NCBI RefSeq assembly: GCF_006228385.1 | Contig: NZ_CP039852.1 | Coordinates: 1,628,001 to 1,692,000 of the forward strand | Length of the DNA stretch: 64,000 nucleotides | Reading direction: 5' to 3' | DNA from: Salinimonas iocasae | Lineage (GTDB): Bacteria > Pseudomonadota > Gammaproteobacteria > Enterobacterales > Alteromonadaceae | In this document: in pieces, positions 44,549-52,329 of the stretch | Numbering within the stretch: the first letter of the stretch is position 1 | Layout: each line of letters opens with the position of its first letter | The notes under the pieces: model-generated | The model's input: the letters and a program-made list of their open reading frames with translations, nothing else | Told to the model about the DNA's origin: nothing | Database searches by the model: none | Position numbers and translations under genes: made by a program

Positions 44549-45960
44549 GACGATATGAGCTTCCAGCCTTTATCAGCTATCAGGTATTTGGAAGTAACAG
44601 AAAGGATTGTTCTAGGCTTGTTGTTGTAAGCGTAGTTAGATAGCAGCTTGGGATCGATATCCACGAACATGGCCTTAATTTGCTTTTCATACTCAAGAAT
44701 GAAAGGACGTTCAGCTTTACGTTTGTTATTGCCGCCCATCATTATTATGTAAGCAAGCCAGTCAGAGGAATCTGCTGTCAGTCGAAGTTGGTCTAGCCCT
44801 GCATCTTCAATTTTTCCATCAATTCGGCGCAGTTGACGCCACAACGAAACGGAGGGAAGGCCAAAGAATTGAAATTGTCTGATTTTGAATAGTGAGGCCC
44901 AAGCTGTAATTCTTGATGCTGCAACTTTGGCATCATTGCCGTATTTGTCAGTATCTAGGTATTCACCATCGATATTCTTACAGATATATTTAGCTATATA
45001 GTCCTGTGCAGAGCCTTTCTCATCTTTGATTTGCTCAGCTTTAAAACGACTATTCTTTGCCCCGTTTTCATTACCCTCATGCTCCATCGCATAGTGGCGA
45101 AGAATTTCTGTGACTCGCAGTGCCTTTTCGGGTGGCATGAATAACATCAAATGCCAGTGAGGGGTACCATCATGATGCGGTTCAACAACGCGTAATCCGT
45201 ATACATTGATTTCTTCTCTATCGAACTGTGCTCGCGCTTTTCGCCACTGCGAGTTTAAGTACTCGCTGGCATCTTTGACTGATAATTTTTGATGTTTAGG
45301 ATTCGGCTTACCTGATTTATAGTGTGAATGATACTTTGATGGTGTGGTTAGTGTGTAAAACCAGCCACAGTCACCTTGTAACTTTGAAAACTCCTCTGTG
45401 CCTTTAACGCGGACCATGAGTTCAGCACGTCTTATTTTCGGGTTTGAAACGTTGGAATTGTATGCATCCAACATTGATATAAGCTCCCCATTAGCACTGC
45501 AAAACCATTTGTTCTCCATGAAAGCGTGAGCTTGTTCTTTTTCCCATTGATGCTGTTTGAGTCTATCGACGCTGCAATACGCACTTTTCGCTTGATTGAT
45601 AAGGTCAAGTTGTCGGCGTACCTCTTCCATCTTTTGCGTAGCCAGTGTCTTTATCTTTTTAAACCAGAACTTTTCAGAGCGCAGTAGGTGAAGGGCTTCG
45701 GTCTGTGACATATCATCAGGTATAGAAAACCCGTAACGACTGAACTTAGACCTGCAAAAGTGAAATGCCGCCTCGGTACTCATGTGCGCTGTATCTCTCA
45801 GGCACTGGAGCGCTTTCTGTTTAGCAAACATTTTTAATTCGGAAATATCATTCGACAGATTGAGATCAGCCACTTCAAGTTGCCTGTCTAATCTGGCAAG
45901 GAAACGATTCGCTTCGATATAGCTCTTTTGCCTACTAATTCTGAGGTATTTATGTGCCAC
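44449..45960 (-). CDS. rep: P2 gpA-type HUH replication endonuclease
   Basis: 503 residues from a GTG at 45960, the first standard start in the integrated state, but it lacks a ribosome site. HUH motif His268-Trp-His270 (EPHHDGTPHWHLMLF) and paired tyrosines Tyr321 and Tyr325 (DYIAKYICKNIDG) match P2 gene A protein (Tyr450/Tyr454). Also shared: NPKIRRAELM, LTTPSKYH, VYGLRVVEPHHDGTPHWH and ITAWASLFKIRQF. It nicks one strand and starts rolling-circle replication. Open, protein-like sequence continues upstream of the GTG to the attachment site, so the true start is probably elsewhere. The last 30 residues are encoded by the GC-rich segment. Confidence 0.9.
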   Translation of the reverse strand: MAHKYLRISRQKSYIEANRFLARLDRQLEVADLNLSNDISELKMFAKQKALQCLRDTAHMSTEAAFHFCRSKFSRYGFSIPDDMSQTEALHLLRSEKFWFKKIKTLATQKMEEVRRQLDLINQAKSAYCSVDRLKQHQWEKEQAHAFMENKWFCSANGELISMLDAYNSNVSNPKIRRAELMVRVKGTEEFSKLQGDCGWFYTLTTPSKYHSHYKSGKPNPKHQKLSVKDASEYLNSQWRKARAQFDREEINVYGLRVVEPHHDGTPHWHLMLFMPPEKALRVTEILRHYAMEHEGNENGAKNSRFKAEQIKDEKGSAQDYIAKYICKNIDGEYLDTDKYGNDAKVAASRITAWASLFKIRQFQFFGLPSVSLWRQLRRIDGKIEDAGLDQLRLTADSSDWLAYIIMMGGNNKRKAERPFILEYEKQIKAMFVDIDPKLLSNYAYNNKPRTILSVTSKYLIADKGWKLISSPAELGDCPPAPRDGRAVEPGSAGHRRLQADTR

Positions 45961-46057
45961 GTCATAAGCGATAGGCGATAACTTATCGAAAACGCGTTTG
46001 CGGAATAAATGACATTCTCGTGTACCGATGCCGCTGGTAAGCGAATCAGGTGAGGTG

Positions 46058-46092
46058 ACAGATTCACGACATGAAGATACAGATTCACGACA
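46058..46092. repeat. 14-bp direct repeat pair
   Basis: ACAGATTCACGACA at 46058-46071 and 46079-46092, period 21 bp (two DNA turns). In the rep frame they encode a repeated Cys-Arg-Glu-Ser. Possible arm-type sites for Int or Xis, given the location 120-150 bp from attR, or a simple coding duplication. Confidence 0.5.
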
Positions 46093-46175
46093 CTTTGAAG
46101 CCCTTTCAGGAACAAAGGAGAACGATTGGTGGTTAGATTGAAATTCGCTGGAAGCAGCGTCTTTAGAGGGATAGA

Positions 46176-46199
46176 GCGGTCTAGAAGGTTCTAGACCGC
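46176..46199 (-). terminator. Perfect hairpin beside the ssrA 3' end
   Basis: Minus strand: GCGGTCTAGA-ACCT-TCTAGACCGC, a perfect 10-bp stem, then TCTATCCCTCT. It begins 9 nt beyond the tmRNA CCA and may replace the lost ssrA terminator. T tract is poor. In the circle it would lie inside translated rep codons. Confidence 0.5.
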
Positions 46200-46208
46200 A
46201 TCTGGAAT

Positions 46209-46232
46209 TGGTGGAGCTGGCGGGATTTGAAC
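46209..46232. repeat. Right attachment repeat (attR)
   Basis: 24 bp identical to 39683-39706. It forms the last 24 nt of the functional tmRNA, including CCA, so integration restores an intact ssrA. Confidence 0.95.
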
Positions 46233-46565
46233 CCGCGTCCAGAAAATGTCTACTTTTGGTACTACATGCTTAGTTTGTCTTTTGTTTAACTACTTCAGAC
46301 CCCGACAAACAGGGTTCTTGGTAGCGGTCCTGATACTATTTCGCGGTTCAACCTCAGGAGAGTTTCCCTCGCTAGTTTGCTTATATGACCTTCCGAATCC
46401 ACGCTAGCAAACAAAGCTGTGGTGGAAGGGCCTATACCGGTTATTAAGCGGCTAGTGCGTAGTTTTCGTCGTTTGCGACTATTTAAAGCGGATTTTTTAA
46501 GAGGCAATCCGCACCTCTGCATGCACCTCCAGCGTCCTAGATCCTGTCGAATCCTAATCAGCCCC
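46209..46565 (-). ncRNA. ssrA: Transfer-messenger RNA (tmRNA)
   Basis: 357 nt, from GGGGCTGATTAGGATTCGAC at the 5' end to GTTCAAATCCCGCCAGCTCC plus ACCA at the 3' end, which pair as the tRNA-like domain. The tag frame at 46476-46444 encodes ANDENYALAA and a TAA stop. With SmpB (encoded at 48085) it rescues stalled ribosomes and tags the nascent chain for proteolysis. The last 24 nt were supplied by the integrated element. A sigma70-type promoter lies upstream, and the native terminator is now at 39650. Confidence 0.98.
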
Positions 46566-46619
46566 TGAAGCGTGTTGCCGTTAATCCGTTTACTTCTACT
46601 GAATTAACAACGAACAATC

Positions 46620-46648
46620 ATTCTATCGCGAACGGGTACACCAGACAA
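46620..46648 (-). promoter_or_regulatory. ssrA promoter
   Basis: Minus strand: -35 TTGTCT (46648-46643), 17-bp spacer, -10 TAGAAT (46625-46620). The mature tmRNA starts 55 nt downstream, leaving a leader that would be removed by processing. Confidence 0.75.
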
Positions 46649-46843
46649 GCGCTATAACCCGTGGTTCGCCTAAAATTCAGGCATTTAAACCTATTGTATT
46701 AACGATGAATGACTGTCTGTAAACAGATATGGTTATGTTTGTAAAAAAAAACAACCGGCAAAACAAAATATCTTCTTCAAAGATGCAATTTATTGTATTT
46801 ACAGATAAAGTAAGCGGGCATTTTGACCTGACAGTTTTTATTT

Positions 46844-48088
46844 ATGAGTGCCCATCAGATTTTATTCACGCCACTTACCCTGCCATGTGGAAAAGTCCTT
46901 CCCAATCGGATCGTTAAAGCAGCGATGGAAGAGAATATGTCTGGTGCGAATCTTTTACCGGACCATAATCTTTTTTCGCTTTACCGATACTGGGCACACG
47001 GTGGCCTTGGCGCAATAATTACCGGTAACGTTATGGTAGATAAACATGCCATGACAGGGCCGGGTGGCGTTGTGCTTGATGAAAACAGCCCATTGGCACC
47101 GTTTGTCGAGTGGTCCAGAGTGATGAGTTCGGGCGGCAGTCTGGCGATTATGCAGATTAATCATCCCGGTCGTCAGGTATTTAAGTCGGTCAATGACTAC
47201 GCGCTCGCGCCCTCAGCAGTCAATCTTCAGCTTGGCAGATATTCTAAGCAGTTCGCGCAGGCCCGGGAGGCCAGTTGCGATCAGATTTACACTATTATCA
47301 GGCAGTTCGTCACCACAGCCGCGCGAGCCAAAGAGGCCGGGTTCGATGGTGTGCAGATCCACGCCGCACACGGCTACTTGCTGTCGCAGTTTTTGTCCCC
47401 ACGGGTTAACCAGCGCAACGACCAGTGGGGTGGGTGCCTTGCCAATCGCGCCAGACTGTTGATTAATATTGTCAGTGAAGTAAAAGCCAAATGCGGAAAT
47501 GATTTTGCGCTGTGGGTGAAACTAAATGCCTCAGATTTTCAGCGCGATGGCATGCCGCCTGAAGAAGCCAGGGAAGTTGTCGCGCACCTTAATAAGTTGG
47601 GCGTTGATGCAGTAGAGGTGTCAGGCGGAAGTTATGAGTCTCCGGCTATGCAGGGACGAACGGGCGACGACGCGCCATTATCAAAAGAAGCGTACTTTGC
47701 TGATTTTGCCGCTCAAATAGCCGCTATCGCTGAAATGCCGGTAATGACCACAGGAGGAATCAGTCGGTTGCCGGTGGCTACATCGATCATTGAGTCTGGC
47801 TGTTCGATGGTTGGTATGGCCAGCGCACTGGCTACAACGCCGGATTTAGCAAAAAAATGGCAGGAAAACCCGGAATACCGCGGCGTTATTTTGCGCTGTA
47901 ATCGTAAAGATAGGACGCTCGCAAGCCTAATTACGATGTCGATGGTGCGACGACAGTTGCGCAGACTTGGCAATGACTTATCGACACTTCGTAACCCGTC
48001 TGAGCTCTGGAGTCTTTTACTGGACACTGCCCATCGGGCCAAAATGACCCGGCGGTACAAATCTATCGTTGGAAGCCGAAACAGTTAA
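46844..48088 (+). CDS. NADH:flavin oxidoreductase (old yellow enzyme family)
   Basis: 414 residues. TIM-barrel FMN enzyme: [22 protein letters not shown] at the N-terminus, MQINHPGRQ, the active-site motif [26 protein letters not shown], and [11 protein letters not shown] for phosphate binding. His-Ala-Ala-His replaces the His-Asn pair of classical OYE, as in the 2,4-dienoyl-CoA reductase-like branch; here no Fe-S/FAD domain follows. Likely reduces activated C=C bonds. It sits between ssrA and smpB, and its end overlaps smpB tail-to-tail by 4 bp. Confidence 0.92.
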   Translation: MSAHQILFTPLTLPCGKVLPNRIVKAAMEENMSGANLLPDHNLFSLYRYWAHGGLGAIITGNVMVDKHAMTGPGGVVLDENSPLAPFVEWSRVMSSGGSLAIMQINHPGRQVFKSVNDYALAPSAVNLQLGRYSKQFAQAREASCDQIYTIIRQFVTTAARAKEAGFDGVQIHAAHGYLLSQFLSPRVNQRNDQWGGCLANRARLLINIVSEVKAKCGNDFALWVKLNASDFQRDGMPPEEAREVVAHLNKLGVDAVEVSGGSYESPAMQGRTGDDAPLSKEAYFADFAAQIAAIAEMPVMTTGGISRLPVATSIIESGCSMVGMASALATTPDLAKKWQENPEYRGVILRCNRKDRTLASLITMSMVRRQLRRLGNDLSTLRNPSELWSLLLDTAHRAKMTRRYKSIVGSRNS

Positions 48089-48567
48089 ACGCTGTGTTTC
48101 ATGACGCGTTCTTTCTGGCGCTGCCAGTCACGCTCTTTCACGGTGTCGCGCTTATCTTTCGTCTGCTTACCTTTCGCCAGATGTATTTCTAACTTCACCC
48201 AGCATTTTTTCCAGTACATTGCCGTGGCTACGATTGAGTAACCCTGCCGATCCCGTGCACCAATTAGTCGATCAAGCTCGCGCTTATTCAACAACAACTT
48301 GCGTGCACGTTCAGGGGCACAAATAACATGTGTAGAAGCCTGTTGTAGCGGTGTAATGCGACTGCCCACAAGGTAAGCTTCACCATTTTGAATGATGACA
48401 TAGTTATCGGTAATGTTTACCTTACCCTCACGGATGCTTTTGATTTCCCATCCCTGCAGCGACATACCAGCCTCAAACTTATCTTCAAGGTGATAATCAT
48501 GTCGTGCTTTTTTATTCAGCGCGATAGTCCCGCTGGTATTTGTTTTATTCTTTTTCATGCCCGCCAT
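48085..48567 (-). CDS. smpB: SsrA-binding protein
   Basis: 160 residues, family length. Signature elements: [68 protein letters not shown], and a basic C-terminal tail [20 protein letters not shown] that enters the mRNA channel. It carries tmRNA to stalled ribosomes. The ATG at 48567 is used; the ATG three codons later is equally possible. Located 1.5 kb from ssrA, and divergent from ratA as in many gammaproteobacteria. Confidence 0.98.
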   Translation of the reverse strand: MAGMKKNKTNTSGTIALNKKARHDYHLEDKFEAGMSLQGWEIKSIREGKVNITDNYVIIQNGEAYLVGSRITPLQQASTHVICAPERARKLLLNKRELDRLIGARDRQGYSIVATAMYWKKCWVKLEIHLAKGKQTKDKRDTVKERDWQRQKERVMKHSV

Positions 48568-48767
48568 TATACTGATTGCGTTCCTGTTGTCTTTAGTTTC
48601 AACCGCGTTGAGACATCGTTATTACGCTAAGAAGAATGATATTGGGGCATTCTGACTAAATTTCAAAGGATGAAAACGGCTTTTTTAAGGTGTCGCTAAA
48701 CGGTAGGTAAGCCAAATATCTCGTGATAAACTAATGCCATACGATCAATGTTGTTAGTGAACTTTTA

Positions 48768-49196
48768 ATGCCGATTATTCAACGAAGCGCACTGGTAAAT
48801 TACAGTGCTGAAGCGATGTATGACTTAGTCAATGATGTGGATGCCTATCCGCAGTTTTTACCTGGCTGCAAGGACAGTAAAGTTCTGGCGCGTGAATCAG
48901 ATATGATGAAAGCATCATTGCTTGTGGCGAAGGCGGGTGTCAGACAGTGGTTTACGACTAAAAATACACTGGAGCCGGCCCGACACATTCATATGCAATT
49001 GATAGACGGGCCGTTCAAGCGCCTGACTGGTGGGTGGACATTTTCTGCGCTGTCAGACGAAGCCTGCAAAATCGAATTAAATCTTGAATTTGAATTCACC
49101 AGCAAGCTAACTGAATTGGCGTTTGGTAAAATTTTTAACGCGCTGGCTGCCAGTATGGTTAAGGCATTTACTGAGCGCGCCAAGCAGGTTTACTGA
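48768..49196 (+). CDS. ratA: RatA/COQ10-like SRPBCC protein
   Basis: 142 residues, one START/SRPBCC domain: PIIQRSALVNYSAEAMYDLVNDVDAYPQFLPGCKDSKVL, LIDGPFKRLTGGWTFSAL, LELEFEFTSKLTELAFGKIFNAL-like end. E. coli RatA was described as a toxin that blocks ribosome subunit joining; orthologues resemble the ubiquinone-binding COQ10, so the physiological role is debated. Stop and next start overlap (TGATG). Confidence 0.93.
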   Translation: MPIIQRSALVNYSAEAMYDLVNDVDAYPQFLPGCKDSKVLARESDMMKASLLVAKAGVRQWFTTKNTLEPARHIHMQLIDGPFKRLTGGWTFSALSDEACKIELNLEFEFTSKLTELAFGKIFNALAASMVKAFTERAKQVY

Positions 49197-49543
49197 TGGC
49201 CAGAATACTCAATACCGAGGTCGCGTTTGCGCTGCCTGATCGTCAGTCCATTATCGAGGTGGCTATTGGTGAGGGCGCAACGGTACGCGAGGTGATTGAA
49301 GCATCTAAAATTGTACAGATTTACCCTGAAATCGACCTGGATAAATATAAGGTTGGAATATGGAGCAGGGTGGTGAAGCTGGATGTTTCTGTATCAGACG
49401 GTGACAGAATTGAAATTTACCGGCCGTTAATTGCTGATCCGAAAGAAGTTCGTAAGCGGCGTGCTGAAAAGGCCAAGGAAGAAGGTAGGGCTGACAAGGT
49501 CACCGGTGGGCGACCCAATCAGCTGAAGTCAAAAGATAAATAA
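49196..49543 (+). CDS. ratB: RnfH/RatB ubiquitin-like protein
   Basis: 115 residues. Beta-grasp fold: LNTEVAFALPDRQSIIEVAIGEGATVREVIEASKI, then YKVGIWSRVVKLDVSVSDGDRIEIYRPL and the family motif IADPKEVRKRRAEKAK with a basic tail. Role unknown; always paired with ratA. Ends 1 bp before the convergent marR gene. Confidence 0.93.
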   Translation: MARILNTEVAFALPDRQSIIEVAIGEGATVREVIEASKIVQIYPEIDLDKYKVGIWSRVVKLDVSVSDGDRIEIYRPLIADPKEVRKRRAEKAKEEGRADKVTGGRPNQLKSKDK

Positions 49544-49544
49544 T

Positions 49545-50024
49545 CTATAAATGCTTATCTGAAATACTGCCCACCTCAAGAAATGGTGAGGCATCAATCT
49601 TTTCTGCATCCATCATGGTAGCGATACGTTGCATTGTTGCTACCATCTGACTCTGTTCCCACTCCTTTAACTGATTAAAACGCTCAATGAAGTGTTCCTG
49701 CAACGGACGGGGTGCATGCTCCAGTGAGTCATACCCTTTGTCGGTCAGGTGAACACTCACCTTGCGCTTATCCTTAGTGCTGCGTATACGCTTAGCTAAT
49801 CCCCGGGTCTCAAGCCTGTCCAGAATATTAGTAATAGTGGCGGGACTCAGATTAATACTATCTGCAATTTCCCGCACCATTACACCAGGATTGGCTTCAA
49901 TATTCTGCATGACCATAAGCTGTGGGCCGGTCAGGCCCACATCTTTGCTAAGTTGTTTGCTTCGCAAATCAACCGCCCGGATAACGCGCCGAAGTGCTAC
50001 CAATAATTCTTCTTCTTTACGCAT
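49545..50024 (-). CDS. MarR family transcriptional regulator
   Basis: 159 residues. Winged helix: LTGPQLMVMQNIEANPGVMVREIADSINLSPATITNILDRLETRGLAKRIRSTKDKRKVSVHLTDKG, with the Asp-x-Arg wing. AGGAAAAG precedes the ATG. It lies 30 bp downstream of the BCCT transporter gene in the same direction, so probably same operon and control of that transporter. The palindrome in front of the TonB receptor and betT is a candidate operator. Confidence 0.94.
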   Translation of the reverse strand: MRKEEELLVALRRVIRAVDLRSKQLSKDVGLTGPQLMVMQNIEANPGVMVREIADSINLSPATITNILDRLETRGLAKRIRSTKDKRKVSVHLTDKGYDSLEHAPRPLQEHFIERFNQLKEWEQSQMVATMQRIATMMDAEKIDASPFLEVGSISDKHL

Positions 50025-50054
50025 GCACTTTTCCTAATCGCTCCTTATTGAGTG

Positions 50055-52022
50055 TTACATCAAGTGAAGGAAATGCTGATGTTTATGATAATGGTCAACA
50101 ATATCGTTGATTATTGCCAGTTTAGACCAGCCCATTATATCATAATTTTGACCACCTTCTCCCAAGTGCACTTCTGCACGGCAATAGGTTTGCTCTTTAG
50201 GCTTGGCTGCTGCTTCCTCTGAAGGCAGAAACTCAGGCTGATCTTCATGAGTCAGGTAAACAGCATAAATAAAATCAGTTTTGCCGGTCATATGCACAGT
50301 CATGCGTAATGCATCATCTTTATCCAGCAATTCCACATCAAATCCCTGCGCGGTAAACTCTTCTTTCACTTCGCGGAGGGCTGGTTCGATAACTTTTTGC
50401 ATAAAACGGCGCACTGTTTTTTCATCAGGGAAGCTGATGATATTTTCAAGCCGCTCCTGCCAGTTACGATCGGCACCAACCGTAGGTGGTTGCATTGCGG
50501 TAATTTGCAAACTTTCCCGCTTGTAGCCATCAAGGCGTAATGCTTTTAATAAGCCATACATTGCAACGAGCAAGATGATGGAAAAGGGTAGTGCTGAAAT
50601 GATAGTCATCGTTTGCAACGCACTAAGCCCGCCGGCATAAAGCAATATAGATGCAACTACGCCAACGCCAATTGCCCAGTAAATACGCTGCCATAGCGGC
50701 GTATCGTTTCGGCCATGTGAGCACAACATATCTACGACCATAGCGCCGGAGTCACAACTGGTCACAAAAAAGATAATAATCATCAATACCGCTAAAACAC
50801 TAAGCACGGACGACATCGGGAAGTTTTCGAGGAACACGAATAAGGCCACCGATTCATCCTGATCAACCATGGTAGCAAGATTGGTTAACCCCTCACTGAA
50901 GACCAGGTCAATGGCTGTATTACCGAAGATGGTCATCCATAGCAATGTAAACAGCGTGGGGATGAGTAACACACCAAAGATAAATTCACGGATGGTGCGG
51001 CCGTACGAAACCCGCGCAATAAATAAGCCTACAAATGGCGCCCATGCAAGCCACCAACCCCAGTAGAAGATTGTCCAACCACCGATCCAGTCGGTTTTCT
51101 CATAAGCAAAAAGATTCAGCGTATTTCGCACAATATCTGAAAGGTATGCGCCTGTGTTCTGCAGATAGGCTTGTAACAGAAATACTGTAGGACCGAGAAC
51201 AAAAATAAACACCAGGAGTAGCAATGCCAGAACCATATTCGTCTCAGACAAGCGGCGGATGCCTTTTTCAAGGCCGGTTGCTACTGAGACAATAGCCATA
51301 AGTACCACGAACGCCATGATACCAATTTGCACTTCGTTGTTATTTGGCAGGCCGAATACATAATTCAGACCAGCATTAATTTGCGCGGCGCCCAGACCCA
51401 ACGATGTTGATACACCGAAAATTGTAGAGGTTACCGCAAAGATATCGACTAAATCGCCTGGCCATCCATAAATTTTATCGCCAATTAACGGATGTAAAGC
51501 AGAACGTAGTGTCAAAGGCAGGTTATGTCGAAACGCGAAGTATCCTAGAACAAGTGCGACAATGGCGTAAATACCCCATGCATGTACGCCCCAGTGGAAG
51601 AAGGTCGTCTTCATCGCCTCGCGGACGGCTGCAGTCGTTCCAGGTTCTGCAGAAGGCGGGTTCTGAAAATGCATGATTGGCTCTGCAACGCCGAAAAACA
51701 TAAGTCCAATACCCATGCCGGCCGCAAACAACATTGAAATCCATGTAGGCATGGAAAATTCAGGCTTCGCATGGTCGGGCCCTAAGCGCAACTCCCCAAA
51801 TCGTGATACACCCAGGAAGACAACAAAAATTAGTATCAATGCGACCGTCATTATGTAAAACCAACTGCCGTTGGTGACGATACTATCCTGTGCATCCTGG
51901 AATATCTTGCCTGCTCGATCTGGGCCTGAGGCGGCGAAGACCATTAGCACGAATATCACTAGAGAGGATGAGATAAAGACTCTTTTATTTAGTGGGCTGT
52001 CATTAGTGTCGTCACTGCTCAC
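50055..52022 (-). CDS. betT: BCCT family transporter, BetT-like
   Basis: 655 residues. Twelve TM segments in the first 510 residues with BCCT hallmarks: MPTWISMLFAAGMGIGLMFFGVAEP, the substrate-box GWTIFYWGWWLAWAPFVGLFIARVSYGRTIREF, and FVTSCDSGAMVVDML. A 150-residue hydrophilic C-terminus follows, as in BetT-type transporters where it senses osmolarity. Predicted proton- or sodium-driven uptake of choline or glycine betaine; exact substrate is not shown. Operon with marR. Confidence 0.93.
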   Translation of the reverse strand: MSSDDTNDSPLNKRVFISSSLVIFVLMVFAASGPDRAGKIFQDAQDSIVTNGSWFYIMTVALILIFVVFLGVSRFGELRLGPDHAKPEFSMPTWISMLFAAGMGIGLMFFGVAEPIMHFQNPPSAEPGTTAAVREAMKTTFFHWGVHAWGIYAIVALVLGYFAFRHNLPLTLRSALHPLIGDKIYGWPGDLVDIFAVTSTIFGVSTSLGLGAAQINAGLNYVFGLPNNNEVQIGIMAFVVLMAIVSVATGLEKGIRRLSETNMVLALLLLVFIFVLGPTVFLLQAYLQNTGAYLSDIVRNTLNLFAYEKTDWIGGWTIFYWGWWLAWAPFVGLFIARVSYGRTIREFIFGVLLIPTLFTLLWMTIFGNTAIDLVFSEGLTNLATMVDQDESVALFVFLENFPMSSVLSVLAVLMIIIFFVTSCDSGAMVVDMLCSHGRNDTPLWQRIYWAIGVGVVASILLYAGGLSALQTMTIISALPFSIILLVAMYGLLKALRLDGYKRESLQITAMQPPTVGADRNWQERLENIISFPDEKTVRRFMQKVIEPALREVKEEFTAQGFDVELLDKDDALRMTVHMTGKTDFIYAVYLTHEDQPEFLPSEEAAAKPKEQTYCRAEVHLGEGGQNYDIMGWSKLAIINDIVDHYHKHQHFLHLM

Positions 52023-52127
52023 TTCTATATCCTTCTTTTGGTTAGCTTTTCAGCAAAAAAGCTTTGGGTGAACGTAAATACGACGCAATATACGTTATGG
52101 TGCATTCAAATTAAACTTTTGTCTTAA

Positions 52128-52287
52128 TCGTTAGAGTTCTATTTGATTTTTTACGTTAAATAAGGCCAAATGGTAGGAATTACAGTAAAAGATCAGCCAA
52201 TGGTGGTTAAAACTACCAGAAAAACAATAATAAATTTTGCTGGCAACAAGGACGCTGTATTCACTCTAACGATTTTTTTCGTTAGAG
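52128..52287. promoter_or_regulatory. Repeated TCGTTAGAG operator motif
   Basis: The 307-bp region between betT and the TonB receptor carries TCGTTAGAG at 52128-52136, and again as a palindrome CTCTAACGA-TTTTTT-TCGTTAGAG at 52264-52287. Three copies of a 9-mer in two places point to a regulator acting on the divergent promoters. Candidate: the MarR protein at 49545. The palindrome is 42 bp before the receptor ATG. Otherwise the region is AT-rich and featureless. Confidence 0.6.
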
Positions 52288-52329
52288 CAATATCTAAAAA
52301 TCAACGCTAAAACAGGAAACACACTAGCC

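Larger units (their letters stand above)
45961..46208 (-). other. rep: Upstream part of rep frame, cut by integration
   Basis: The rep frame is open without a stop from 45960 up through the attachment core. The 20 residues nearest the GTG read CHLFRKRVFDKLSPIAYDV, which looks like genuine protein continuous with AHKYLRIS. Further upstream lies a Ser-rich segment with a repeated CRES. No ATG, GTG or TTG occurs in this frame here. In the circle it would be joined to the ATG at 39716, giving a protein of about 597 residues. Confidence 0.7.
39683..46232. mobile_element. Integrative element in the 3' end of ssrA
   Basis: Bounded by a 24-bp perfect direct repeat of the tmRNA 3' end. Inside: int, xis, HAD hydrolase, 3-TM protein, divergent Zn/TM protein, J-domain-like protein, SEC-C protein and P2 gpA-type Rep. 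Composition is visibly more AT-rich than the flanks except for a GC-rich patch at the rep 3' end. No capsid, tail, lysis or conjugation gene is present. It could be a phage satellite, a minimal rolling-circle element or a shrunken P2-like prophage. All minus-strand genes would form one long transcription unit in the circular form. Confidence 0.93.

Noticed and set aside
39683..46232. Complete P2-like prophage
   Set aside because: No capsid, tail, terminase, lysis or repressor gene is present; only Rep is P2-like.
46295..46522. 75-codon minus-strand frame inside ssrA
   Set aside because: It is a reading of tmRNA sequence; the real coding part is only the tag at 46444-46476.
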